Source: JAWXUK01 sp044432725 (GTDB lineage Bacteria; Bacillota; Clostridia; Oscillospirales; Oscillospiraceae). Taken from it: 64,000 nt of DNA. Where the stretch lies: NCBI GenBank assembly GCA_044432725.1, contig JAWXUL010000004.1:145521-209520 (forward strand). Direction: 5' to 3'. A program made the position numbers and the translations under genes. The notes beneath the pieces were generated by a model. The model saw nothing but the letters and a program-made list of their open reading frames with translations. It searched no databases and was not told the origin of the DNA. This document shows positions 51,627 through 60,628 of the stretch, piece after piece. Numbering within the stretch: position 1 is the stretch's first letter; each line of letters starts with the position of its first letter.

Positions 51627-53177
51627 ATGAAAATTTTATACACTGCTTCTGAAGTTGCCCCTTTTATTAAAACAGGTGGCCTTGCCGATGTGGCGGGCTC
51701 CTTGCCCCAAGCACTTGCCGCTCAAGGTCATGAAGTTCGAGTGGTTTTGCCCCTTTACGAAGGAATCAGCCAAGAATGGCGTGATAAAATGGAATTTTTG
51801 TTTCATTTTGATGTGTGGGTTTCTTGGCGTAACAGCTATTGTGGCGTGTTCTCTTTGGTTGAACAAGGAGTAACCTATTACTTCATTGACAACGAGCATT
51901 ACTTCAAACGTGGCAGAATTTACGGTCACTTTGATGATTGCGAACGCTTTGCCTTTTTCTGTCAAGGGGTCATGGCACTCCCAGGCAGATTGGATTGGGC
52001 GCCTGACATCCTTCATGCAAATGACTGGCAAACTGCCCTTGTCCCTATCTATTTACTGGAGCGTCGCTATCATGTGGAACAATTTGGGCAAACTGCCTCA
52101 GTATTCACCATCCACAATGTGGAATACCAAGGTCGCTTCTCCAAATCTGTCCTGTCAGACGTGTTAGGCTTGGGAGAAAGCTATTTCAACGCCAATATGT
52201 TGGAATATTACGGAGACATCAACCTGATGAAGGGGGCGATTATGGCGACCCACTTTATCAACACTGTTTCCCCAACCTATGCAAACGAGTTGAAAATCCC
52301 TTTCTACGCCCACGGGCTTCATGATGTGATTAGCTCACAAGCCCATAAGTTGCAAGGTATATTAAATGGTCTGGATGTGGAACTGTATAACCCTAAAACA
52401 GACAGCAATCTCTGTCAAAACTTTGATGAAAACTCCCTAGAAGGTAAGGCAAAGTGCAAAGAAGCACTGCAATCTGCCTTGGGACTTCGAGTGGAGCCAG
52501 AAACACCTATCATCGCTTGCGTTTCTCGCCTTGCCGAGCACAAAGGCTTTGCCCTTGTGGTGGATGGCATCAAACAAATTATGGATATGGGTGCTCAAGT
52601 TGTGGTTCTTGGTACTGGTAACTATGAGTATGAAGAGGCATTTCGCCATGCAGCAGAGCAATATCCAGGGATGTTCTCAGCACAACTTGCCTATTCTGCA
52701 AGCCTGTCCAATTTGATTTATGCAGGGGCTGATATGTTCCTGATGCCTTCTTTTTCCGAGCCTTGTGGTCTGTCTCAAATGATTTCCATGCGTTATGGGA
52801 CTGTGCCCATTGTTCGTGAAACAGGTGGTTTGCGTGATTCTGTGGTAAACTTCGATCTGGAAGAAGGCACAGGCTTCACATTTGCTAACATTAATACCCA
52901 CGATATGCTTTATGTCATCGAAGAAGCTGTGGAATTATATCGTAATAACAAAGACCACTGGTATCACTTACAGAAAAACGGCATGACAGCTGATTTCTCT
53001 TGGACGGGTTCTGCTTTGGCTTATGGAGAAATCTATGAGAAAATCAAGATTTTACCTCCGCCACCTCCTGTTGCTGAGCCTGTTCGAAAAACCAAAGGCA
53101 TCAAAGGCAAAGCAGAAGACACAGCAGAAAAAAAGCCAGCAAAGAAGTTAACAAAAATCGGCAAAAAGAAAAAATAA
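51627..53177 (+). CDS. glgA: Glycogen synthase GlgA with a basic C-terminal tail
   Basis: GlgA transfers glucose from ADP-glucose to growing alpha-1,4 chains (GT5). The 516-residue protein has the N-terminal KTGGLADVAGSLPQAL, HANDWQTALVP, FTIHNVEYQGRF, and the C-terminal nucleotide-binding PSFSEPCGLSQMISMRYG and GGLRDSV. The last 35 residues form a proline run followed by a lysine-rich tail (KKPAKKLTKIGKKKK), echoing GlgB. AAAGGAAAG precedes the ATG. Confidence 0.96.
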   Translation: MKILYTASEVAPFIKTGGLADVAGSLPQALAAQGHEVRVVLPLYEGISQEWRDKMEFLFHFDVWVSWRNSYCGVFSLVEQGVTYYFIDNEHYFKRGRIYGHFDDCERFAFFCQGVMALPGRLDWAPDILHANDWQTALVPIYLLERRYHVEQFGQTASVFTIHNVEYQGRFSKSVLSDVLGLGESYFNANMLEYYGDINLMKGAIMATHFINTVSPTYANELKIPFYAHGLHDVISSQAHKLQGILNGLDVELYNPKTDSNLCQNFDENSLEGKAKCKEALQSALGLRVEPETPIIACVSRLAEHKGFALVVDGIKQIMDMGAQVVVLGTGNYEYEEAFRHAAEQYPGMFSAQLAYSASLSNLIYAGADMFLMPSFSEPCGLSQMISMRYGTVPIVRETGGLRDSVVNFDLEEGTGFTFANINTHDMLYVIEEAVELYRNNKDHWYHLQKNGMTADFSWTGSALAYGEIYEKIKILPPPPPVAEPVRKTKGIKGKAEDTAEKKPAKKLTKIGKKKK

Positions 53178-53233
53178 ATATGTCACCCTACGGGAAAGGT
53201 TCCCGATAATTTTATAAATGGAGGCTATACACT

Positions 53234-55669
53234 ATGGCTCGCTACACAAAAGACGAATTGGTAGAACTCATCACTGGGAAAATTCAACGCAATTTCGGCA
53301 GAGAACTGGACGAAACAAATTCCTCCCAAATGTTCAAGGCTTGCGCCCTTGTCATCCGTGACATCCTTGCAAACCAAAGAATCAAAACTTCAAACCAAGT
53401 TTGGGACAACAAAAAAAGAATGGTGCATTATCTTTCTTTAGAATTTTTAATGGGTCGCTCATTAGAAAAAAATGCCTATAACTTGGGTATTTTAGAGGAA
53501 TTGACTGCAGCAGTCGACAGCCTTGGTTTTTCTGTCACTGATTTGTTTGAAGAAGAACCAGACGCAGGTCTTGGAAACGGTGGCTTGGGCAGATTGGCTG
53601 CTTGCTATTTAGATTCTATGACAACCTTGGAAATTCCAGCTGTGGGTTATTCCATTTGCTATCAACTGGGTATCTTCAAGCAAAAAATCATTGATGGTAA
53701 ACAAGTGGAAATGGCTGATAACTGGTTGGAAAAAGGCGACGCTTGGTTGATTACAAAAACAGATAAAACAGAGCAAGTTCGTTTTGGTGGTCACATTGAA
53801 GATCAATGGGACGAACATGGTGTGAACCATCCTAAACACGTGGATTACGTGACTGTCCTTGCAATCCCTCGTGATATGGAAATTGCAGGTTACGAAACAG
53901 CTCACACCAACTGCCTTCGTTTGTGGGAAGCAAAAAGTCCTACTCCTGTGGATATGTCCCTCTATTCTCGTGGTGATTACGTGAAAGCAGTGGAACAACA
54001 AGCCATGGCAGAGGTCATCTCCAAAGTTCTTTACCCAGATGACAACCACTATGAAGGGAAATCCCTTCGCTTGAAACAACAATATTTCTTTGTTTCTGCA
54101 ACCACACAAAGCATCATCCGTAAACATCGTGTTTATTATGGCACATTGCGTAACTTCCACGAAAAACACGTGATTCAAATCAATGATACCCATCCAACTT
54201 TGGTGATTCCAGAGCTCATGCGTATTTTAATGGACGAAGAAGGTTATGGCTGGAACGAAGCTTGGAAGATTGTCACCCAATCTGTCTGCTACACCAACCA
54301 CACCGTCCTGTCTGAAGCTTTAGAACGTTGGCCACAAGGCTTGATTCAAGATTTGCTTCCTCGTATTTGGGATATCATTGTGGAAATTGCACGTCGCTAT
54401 CAAATCACCTTAGAGAAAAACTTCACCGACGACTGGAACAAAATTGCAAACATGGCAATCATTTGGGACGGCGAAGTACGTATGGCAAATCTTTGTATTT
54501 GTGCTTGTCCTTATGTCAACGGCGTGGCAGCACTGCACACAGAAATCTTGAAAGAAGATGTGTTTAAAGATGCTTACTCCATCCGTCCAGAGCAATTTAA
54601 AAACGTGACAAACGGCATTGACCACCGTCGTTGGTTGTCTCAAGTGAACCCACGTTTAGACAAATTAATTCAAGATTGTACTGGTGGGGACGATTACCTC
54701 TTGAAACCACACGCAATCGCTAAATTCGAAGGTTCTGTGAACGATGCTGCAGTATTGGATAAATTGGCTTCCATCAAACAAGAAAACAAACGTCTCTTCG
54801 CCAATTATATGGCAAAAGAATCCAATGTCATCTTGAACACAGATGCCATTTTCGATGCGCAAGTGAAACGTCTGCACGAGTACAAACGTCAACTGCTCAA
54901 TGTACTGCACATTATTTCTTTATATCAAAAGTTGCAAGACAATCCTAATATGGATATGGTCCCTCGTTGCTTCATGTTTGGTGCCAAAGCGGCTCCTGGT
55001 TATTATGTGGCAAAGGAAATCATTCAACTGATTAACTCTCTGTCCAATCAAATCAACAACGACCCAATCTGTAAAGACAAACTACAAGTATTCTTCTTGG
55101 AAAACTATCGTGTTTCTCTTATGGAAAAATTGCTTCCTTCTGTGGAAATTTCCGAGCAAATCTCCACTGCTGGTAAAGAAGCATCTGGTACTGGTAACAT
55201 GAAATTCATGATGAATGGTGCCATGACTGTGGGAACCATGGACGGTGCTAATGTGGAAATGCACGAAAAATTAGGAGATGATAACATCTTCATCTTCGGC
55301 TTGACTGCAGATCAAACAGCAGAAAAATATCGTCATGGTCATAATCCTTTAGACTATTACACCCACAACGAAACACTAAAACGTGTTCTGGATCAAATGA
55401 CTGCTGGCTTCTCTGATGGTATTTCTTATGGCAATCTGACCAATCGCTTGCTGATCGGCACCAATGGTTCTATGCCTGATGAATATCTACTTTTGGCTGA
55501 CTTTGATGCTTATTGTGAAGCACAAAATGCAGCGTCTGCATTGTACAAAAAGAAAAAAGAGTGGAATCAAAAATCTTTGATCAACATTGCCCGTTCTGGC
55601 AAATTTGCAGCTGACCGCTCTATCGGCGATTATGCAAAAGACATCTGGCACGTGCCTACTCGTCACTAA
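53234..55669 (+). CDS. glgP: Glycogen phosphorylase
   Basis: GlgP releases glucose-1-phosphate from glycogen ends using phosphate and pyridoxal phosphate. The 811-residue protein has YLSLEFLMGRSL, the glycine-rich PDAGLGNGGLGRLAACYLDS, RVKRLHEYKRQ-type sequence (VKRLHEYKRQLLN), and the PLP site EASGTGNMKFMMNGAMTVGT with its lysine. Length is standard. Having breakdown in the same operon as synthesis suggests that flux is set by enzyme regulation and not by separate transcription. GGAGG precedes the ATG. Confidence 0.96.
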   Translation: MARYTKDELVELITGKIQRNFGRELDETNSSQMFKACALVIRDILANQRIKTSNQVWDNKKRMVHYLSLEFLMGRSLEKNAYNLGILEELTAAVDSLGFSVTDLFEEEPDAGLGNGGLGRLAACYLDSMTTLEIPAVGYSICYQLGIFKQKIIDGKQVEMADNWLEKGDAWLITKTDKTEQVRFGGHIEDQWDEHGVNHPKHVDYVTVLAIPRDMEIAGYETAHTNCLRLWEAKSPTPVDMSLYSRGDYVKAVEQQAMAEVISKVLYPDDNHYEGKSLRLKQQYFFVSATTQSIIRKHRVYYGTLRNFHEKHVIQINDTHPTLVIPELMRILMDEEGYGWNEAWKIVTQSVCYTNHTVLSEALERWPQGLIQDLLPRIWDIIVEIARRYQITLEKNFTDDWNKIANMAIIWDGEVRMANLCICACPYVNGVAALHTEILKEDVFKDAYSIRPEQFKNVTNGIDHRRWLSQVNPRLDKLIQDCTGGDDYLLKPHAIAKFEGSVNDAAVLDKLASIKQENKRLFANYMAKESNVILNTDAIFDAQVKRLHEYKRQLLNVLHIISLYQKLQDNPNMDMVPRCFMFGAKAAPGYYVAKEIIQLINSLSNQINNDPICKDKLQVFFLENYRVSLMEKLLPSVEISEQISTAGKEASGTGNMKFMMNGAMTVGTMDGANVEMHEKLGDDNIFIFGLTADQTAEKYRHGHNPLDYYTHNETLKRVLDQMTAGFSDGISYGNLTNRLLIGTNGSMPDEYLLLADFDAYCEAQNAASALYKKKKEWNQKSLINIARSGKFAADRSIGDYAKDIWHVPTRH

Positions 55670-55725
55670 GAGACAAAGAGTGGGGTAAATCTCTCAAGGA
55701 GAGAAACAATTTTGCCCAACAAATT

Positions 55726-55754
55726 GACATCCCATTTTTATGGGGTGTCTTTTT
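55726..55754 (+). terminator. Terminator of the glg operon
   Basis: GACATCCCA pairs with TGGGGTGTC (one G-U) and is followed by T residues. Confidence 0.75.
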
Positions 55755-55827
55755 GCTGTCAATGGATTGAGAATCAAAGAGAAACTACCTCTGTTTTCAC
55801 CTCACAAATATTTTTGGACAGAGTGAA

Positions 55828-55856
55828 CCCCCTAATATGTCAAACATATTAGGGGG
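55828..55856. terminator. Second, bidirectional terminator between convergent operons
   Basis: CCCCCTAATATG pairs exactly with CATATTAGGGGG around a five-base loop. It lies just after the HAD gene end (minus strand) and after glgP (plus strand). Confidence 0.8.
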
Positions 55857-55885
55857 CTTTCTTGTATGAGAGAAAAGAAGTGCTT

Positions 55886-56686
55886 TTATAATTCCATGAT
55901 GCGACGCACCACATCAGAAATCACAGACTGACTGTTGGAGACTGTGATAAAATCAGCTTGTTTTTTCAGTTCCTCAGGTGCTGTTTCACATAAAATACCC
56001 ACATCTGCTTCTATAACCATCTCTAAATCGTTGTAGAAATCACCCACAGCGTAAATTTTATCCTTAGGATTGCAATATTGACGTAGTTCTTTCACCATGT
56101 TGCCCTTGCTACTACCTTTGGGGAGAAATTCAAAGTAATTCTTTCCAGAATTGACTCTGTCAATCACATCCAAAAGCCCCTCTGACTCAGAAATAATCCA
56201 AGAAAAATCTCCCTTGGGTGTGATAAATAAAACTTTTCTCAAAGAAATCTTCTTCAGTTCTTCCAAAGTTCTGACAGAGAAGGGTTTATGGGTTTCTTGG
56301 ATGTCCTCTGCCACCATGGAAAAGTCAGGATAAAAAACTGTGCCCTCACTGCTATGAATTTGTATTCCAATCTCTGGATGCTCTTTGTGGCAACGTTCTA
56401 AAAAAGGAATGATTTTATCTTGATTCAAAGCCATTTCAGCTAAAACTTCTCTTTTTTCTTGGTCGTATAGTACAGAGCCATTGGAAAAAATACAATGAAA
56501 ATTCAAAGGCACAGCAGCAAATTTCACCAAGACATTTTCGATATCTCGACCAGTGGCGATACCAAAACGTCCACCATTGTCAATAAAATACTGAATCGCT
56601 TCTATATTTTCTTGAGACACCTCTCTCTTTTCGTTTAATAATGTACCATCTAAATCTGACAGCAAAATAATGTTATCATATTTCAT
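55886..56686 (-). CDS. Cof-type HAD-superfamily phosphatase
   Basis: The 266-residue protein has the HAD motifs LLSDLDGTLL (nucleophile Asp), a conserved ATGRD segment (motif II region), a lysine in GSSKGNMVKEL, and AVGDFYNDLEM as motif IV. The C2-type cap places it in the Cof group, which dephosphorylates sugar phosphates or nucleotides with broad specificity. AAAGGAG precedes the ATG. It follows the RecJ-like gene by 16 bases and is likely co-transcribed. Confidence 0.9.
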   Translation of the reverse strand: MKYDNIILLSDLDGTLLNEKREVSQENIEAIQYFIDNGGRFGIATGRDIENVLVKFAAVPLNFHCIFSNGSVLYDQEKREVLAEMALNQDKIIPFLERCHKEHPEIGIQIHSSEGTVFYPDFSMVAEDIQETHKPFSVRTLEELKKISLRKVLFITPKGDFSWIISESEGLLDVIDRVNSGKNYFEFLPKGSSKGNMVKELRQYCNPKDKIYAVGDFYNDLEMVIEADVGILCETAPEELKKQADFITVSNSQSVISDVVRRIMEL

Positions 56687-56702
56687 TTGTAATCTCCTTT
56701 CT

Positions 56703-58376
56703 TTATTGACAGAGGAACTGAACAGTCTCTCTCCCTCTGAAGTGATTGATGTCTAAATTTCCATAGAAAATTTCTGCTTTTTCCGTACTTTCTCGCTCTT
56801 TTTCTCCATATCGCCAGCGCAAGGCACGAAGTCCACCCTTACCCACATAGGCAACGTGTTGTTTTTCTGTCCCCATAAAAGTAGGGTTATTTTCAGGCAA
56901 GGAAAGTGAAAAATAAGGAGGAGGAAATCCTTCGCCAAAGGGTTCCAGTTCTTGCAACTCCAAGGCAAGTTTTAAGTTACAATCCTCTTCTTCCAACTGT
57001 CCATCCAGAAAAACAGAGGCTTCTCCTGTCCCCTCGGGAAAAGCAACCTGTACCAAAGCCATAAATTCCGCTTGAAATGCCTCAAAATTTTCTTCTGGTA
57101 AAGATAGCCCTGCTGCTTTTCCGTGGCCTCCATACTGCTGTAACAAGCCAGAAGAAATCTGATCCAAAGCATCTTTGATGTGAAATCCTTCGATGCCACG
57201 GAAAGATCCTTTGAGCATACCCTCTTTCCCTTGATGAAAGACCCCCACGATTTTATGATAAGTATTCATCAGTCGCCCAGCCACCAAGCCAACCAAGCCC
57301 TCTGGCAAATCTGGACAGAGAACCAGCAGGGCAGGAGCATCCAAATCCATAGTTTTCACTATTTGAGCAGCCTTTCGCTGTGCCACTTCTGTTTCTTTTT
57401 TTCTCGCTTCATTTAACTGCTTTAAGTAAGCAACTTGCTCTGTCAAGGCATTGTTTTCCCCTTCTAACAAAGCACATACAGCCACATTCACATCCCCACC
57501 CATACGAGAGGGGGCATTGATCATAGGCACAATGCGAAATCCCAATTCGCTGCTAGCGGAGATTTTATTTAGTTTTTCTTGTCTCATCACTTCTCGGAAA
57601 AAAGGTCTGGTTCCTTGATTCATCATCTTCAGACCCTCTTTGACTATAATTCGATTTTCTCCATACAAAGGCACAATATCCCCCACTGTTGCCATAGCAA
57701 CAATGTCTGTACAGAATAAAACAGGAGATAAATCTTGATTTTCAGCTGTGTACAAAGCGAGCATCAGTTTAAATGCCACCCCAGCGCCACATAGTTCACG
57801 AAAATTACAAAATTCATCCCTTCTTTTGGGATCTACCACAGCATCAGCCACAGGAAGTTCTTCCCCCATTTCGTGGTGGTCTGTGACAATCACTGTCAAA
57901 CCCTTGGATTTTGCAAATTCCACTGCTTCATAGGCAACAATCCCATTATCTACGGTCAAAATGACCTTTGTATCTGGATGATAGCATAAAATTTGCTCAA
58001 TTCCTCTGATACAAATGCCATAACCATCTAGTTCTCTTTGATTGCCATATTGAAAAACCTGTGCCCCCAAAGAGGCAAGAGCAGCAACAGTCACAGCAGC
58101 TGCACAGCAACCATCACAGTCGTAATCACGGTAAACCACGATTTTTTCCTTCTCTTTGATTGCATTTTGCAAGAGCGCAACGGCTTTGTCACTGTCTTTC
58201 ATGTCTAAATTGTTTAAAATGATGGACATATCACCATGAAACACTTGATAAATATCTTGGGGTGTATTGTATCCACGCCTCGCCAGAAATCCTTGTACCA
58301 CAGGGGAAAGACTGGAAACAAAGCTGTCAGTTTTTACGCTGTGATCCAGATCCCTTTCTTCATATAAATAGGGCAT
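56703..58376 (-). CDS. RecJ-like single-stranded-DNA exonuclease (DHH/DHHA1)
   Basis: RecJ degrades single-stranded DNA 5' to 3' in recombination and repair. The 557-residue protein has DHH motifs: VVYRDYDCDGC, TVDNGI and VTDHHEMGEE, then VDPKRRDE and a DHHA1 domain with QYGGHGKAAGLSL. A C-terminal OB-like region ends near GNLDINHFRG. It is shorter than the long Bacillus RecJ but complete in its catalytic core. AAGAGG precedes the ATG. Confidence 0.9.
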   Translation of the reverse strand: MPYLYEERDLDHSVKTDSFVSSLSPVVQGFLARRGYNTPQDIYQVFHGDMSIILNNLDMKDSDKAVALLQNAIKEKEKIVVYRDYDCDGCCAAAVTVAALASLGAQVFQYGNQRELDGYGICIRGIEQILCYHPDTKVILTVDNGIVAYEAVEFAKSKGLTVIVTDHHEMGEELPVADAVVDPKRRDEFCNFRELCGAGVAFKLMLALYTAENQDLSPVLFCTDIVAMATVGDIVPLYGENRIIVKEGLKMMNQGTRPFFREVMRQEKLNKISASSELGFRIVPMINAPSRMGGDVNVAVCALLEGENNALTEQVAYLKQLNEARKKETEVAQRKAAQIVKTMDLDAPALLVLCPDLPEGLVGLVAGRLMNTYHKIVGVFHQGKEGMLKGSFRGIEGFHIKDALDQISSGLLQQYGGHGKAAGLSLPEENFEAFQAEFMALVQVAFPEGTGEASVFLDGQLEEEDCNLKLALELQELEPFGEGFPPPYFSLSLPENNPTFMGTEKQHVAYVGKGGLRALRWRYGEKERESTEKAEIFYGNLDINHFRGRETVQFLCQ

Positions 58377-58404
58377 AGCTTACCTCTTTTCATAAAACTC
58401 CCTT

Positions 58405-58433
58405 ATTTTAGCATATTTCTTCCCTAAAGTCAA
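58405..58433 (-). promoter_or_regulatory. Promoter of the recJ-like/HAD operon
   Basis: On the minus strand TTGACT, a 17-base spacer and TAAAAT preceded by TG-n, about 28 bases before the ATG. Confidence 0.75.
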
Positions 58434-58489
58434 GGGATAAACAAGAAAGAATGAGCAATTTACTACCAGAAACCCTACATTCTCCTGAG

Positions 58490-59860
58490 TCATTCATTGC
58501 TCCCCAAAAGAAAATTGTAAAAAATAGAGACATCCTTTTCATATATTTCTATTTTGTAGATGCAATCCTGTAAAATACTCTGTTTCTCTGGCAAAGATAG
58601 AGTCCCCCACACTTCTCCCAAATTCCATATTTTTTTCTTCAAAGCCTGTATTGCCATTCCTTTTTCTTCATAGAGCTTCTCTTCTGCCAAAGATTCGTTC
58701 AATTTATCAATTTTATCTCGTTGTCCCTGTATCAAATCGAGCAAAACCTTATCTTCTCCCTTGGCAAAAAGTTGGTATAATCGCTTTAATTTCCCCTCTT
58801 CCACAGTGATTTCTTGGAGAATAACCTCAGCGATAGAAGGGAAATCCTCCTTTTCTCCTTGGAAATCCAAAGAAATCTGTAAAAGGTCTTTCTCTACAAT
58901 CTCTTCCACATCTCTTGCCCATACAGCAGGGGCGTGACACTCTTTCCCAGAGGACATATATGCCTTTGACTTGTCCAAAGAATAGCAACGAAGCTTATAG
59001 CCTCCCTTCCCCCATTGTTGATAGCGTAAACGATTCCCACAATTTTTGCAATAAATCAAGCCAGATAAAAGATGAACAGCAGAAGCACGGAAAGAAACCT
59101 GGCGATTTCTTCTTCTTTCCTGTGCTTTTTCATATAATTCTTTGGAAACCAAGGCTTCATGTTTCCCTTGATACTCTTCCCCACGGTAAGAAATCAGCCC
59201 CAAATTACTTCGCCTGTCGATGATTTGAGTCACCAATCTATCATAGCCTAGCCCTAATTTATCAGCGATTTTCTGAGGAGAAAAGCCCTTGATATAAAGC
59301 TGATAGATTTGACGCACCACTTCCCCCTCTCGTGGGTGTGGGACTAAAATCCCTTGCTCCTTGTCATAATCATAACCAAAAGGAATGGTCCCTCCTCCCA
59401 TCCAATAACCTTGTTTCACACGCTCTACCATGCCCATCCTTGTGCGAAGATAAATATTCTCCCGTTCAAGCTGTGCAAAGGCAGACAAAATGCCAATCAT
59501 GGCACGTCCATAGGGGGAAGAAGTGTCAATCGACTCATTCAGAGAGATAAAATCCACATTTTGTGGTAAAAACACATCTTCGATCAAATAAAGTGTATCT
59601 TTTTGACTACGAGATAGCCTGTCCAGTTTATACACCAAGACAGAGGAGAGTTCTCCCTCTTTCACTGCAGAAATCAAGCGATTCATCTCTGGTCGCTCTA
59701 AATGACTGCCAGAAAAGCCACCATCAATAAAAAATTCATAGTGATCCCATCCTTTTGATTGACAATAACCCAATAATCTTTCTTTTTGTGCCTCGATGGA
59801 AAAGCCTTCCTCTGCCTGTGCTTCTGTGGACACACGCACGTATAAACCAGCACATTTCAC
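58490..59860 (-). CDS. Large serine recombinase
   Basis: The 456-residue protein has the resolvase domain with YVRVSTEAQAEEGFSI (catalytic Ser11), LVYKLDRLSRSQ and GRAMIGILSAFAQLERE. A recombinase domain (about 155-245), a zinc ribbon (CKNCGNRLRYQ near 270), and a C-terminal coiled coil follow. This is the structure of large serine integrases. I see no prophage, transposon or att sites beside it, so it may be a resident recombinase or a relic. The start is GTG at 59860, with AAGGG upstream, overlapping the stop of the small ORF before it. Confidence 0.9.
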   Translation of the reverse strand: MKCAGLYVRVSTEAQAEEGFSIEAQKERLLGYCQSKGWDHYEFFIDGGFSGSHLERPEMNRLISAVKEGELSSVLVYKLDRLSRSQKDTLYLIEDVFLPQNVDFISLNESIDTSSPYGRAMIGILSAFAQLERENIYLRTRMGMVERVKQGYWMGGGTIPFGYDYDKEQGILVPHPREGEVVRQIYQLYIKGFSPQKIADKLGLGYDRLVTQIIDRRSNLGLISYRGEEYQGKHEALVSKELYEKAQERRRNRQVSFRASAVHLLSGLIYCKNCGNRLRYQQWGKGGYKLRCYSLDKSKAYMSSGKECHAPAVWARDVEEIVEKDLLQISLDFQGEKEDFPSIAEVILQEITVEEGKLKRLYQLFAKGEDKVLLDLIQGQRDKIDKLNESLAEEKLYEEKGMAIQALKKKIWNLGEVWGTLSLPEKQSILQDCIYKIEIYEKDVSIFYNFLLGSNE

Positions 59861-60009
59861 AGTTCTTTTCCCTTGACTTTCCCCAAGACTTTCACTGATT
59901 TTTCTATGGGATGATGACGAATCACTTCTATAATACCTTGGTTTTTCACCAACAAAGGGGGCAGAACCCCCTCTATTTTCTGTTGATTCACATATCTTGT
60001 TACTTTCAT
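59857..60009 (-). CDS. 50-residue ORF coupled to the serine recombinase
   Basis: The ATG at 60009 has AGGTAGG about ten bases upstream. The frame encodes a basic protein (MKVTRYVNQQKIEGVLPPLL through KVKGKEL). Its TGA overlaps the GTG of the recombinase, so translation is coupled. I do not recognise the family. It could be a regulator or directionality partner of the recombinase, or a leader peptide. Confidence 0.55.
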   Translation of the reverse strand: MKVTRYVNQQKIEGVLPPLLVKNQGIIEVIRHHPIEKSVKVLGKVKGKEL

Positions 60010-60102
60010 TGTGTCACTACCTACCTTTTCAGAGGGATGTTAAAGGAATGTTGAATCATTCCACTTCTCTCATTATCTCCAAGATAGGAAGCTTTCAGAC
60101 GA

Positions 60103-60627
60103 CTATTGCTTCTCTTTCACGATAAATACTTCATACAATCTCACCAGTCGCCCCCAAGTTTGCCGATCTAGCTGTCCTGTCACAGGGAGAGCAGAGATTT
60201 TTTGCAGATAGATCACGTTTTCTTCCAGTGCTTCTGTAAAGTGTGCAGTGGGTGGATCAGGGACAAACCCCTCCATCTCTGTGCTCAGTAGCTGGAACAT
60301 CTGCTGAAACAAGGCAATCTCCCCCTTTTCATCACCTTTCTGAAAGAAAATGTTTCCCTCTGGAAAGCCACGCAAGACCTTGGGTTTTTCGATAAATTCT
60401 TTCCATTTCCAAGCCTCTTCCCTGATTGCGACCCATACATCTTGAGTGACAATCCCTGTAACAGGTGGATAAAGCTCTTTTTGAAAAAGAATCACCGCTT
60501 CCATGGTTTCTTCTCCAAAAATGCCGTCTATGGCGACTTCTGGCATAAAAGGATAAACCTTTCCCAGTTCTCGTAGCATGGTTTGCAAAGAGGCAACAGG
60601 ACTGCCTAATCCCACGGTATTTTTCAT
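60103..60627 (-). CDS. Peptidoglycan-binding domain protein (SleC-cluster)
   Basis: The 174-residue protein has two PG_binding_1-type repeats. The first is at about 5-70 (SPVASLQTMLRELG, VAIDGIFGEETMEAVILFQ). The second is at about 100-165 (EIALFQQMFQLLS, ALEENVIYLQKISALPVTGQLDRQTWGRL). There is no signal peptide, as in the gene upstream. The ATG at 60627 has GGAGGG eight bases before it and directly follows the stop of the SpoIID-like gene. It is probably a spore-cortex-associated protein. Confidence 0.85.
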   Translation of the reverse strand: MKNTVGLGSPVASLQTMLRELGKVYPFMPEVAIDGIFGEETMEAVILFQKELYPPVTGIVTQDVWVAIREEAWKWKEFIEKPKVLRGFPEGNIFFQKGDEKGEIALFQQMFQLLSTEMEGFVPDPPTAHFTEALEENVIYLQKISALPVTGQLDRQTWGRLVRLYEVFIVKEKQ

Positions 60628-60628
60628 C

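Noticed and set aside
58440..58502. Terminator after the serine recombinase
   Set aside because: GAGCAAT/ATTGCTC pair, but the loop is over 35 bases and one arm lies inside the coding end, so I do not count it.
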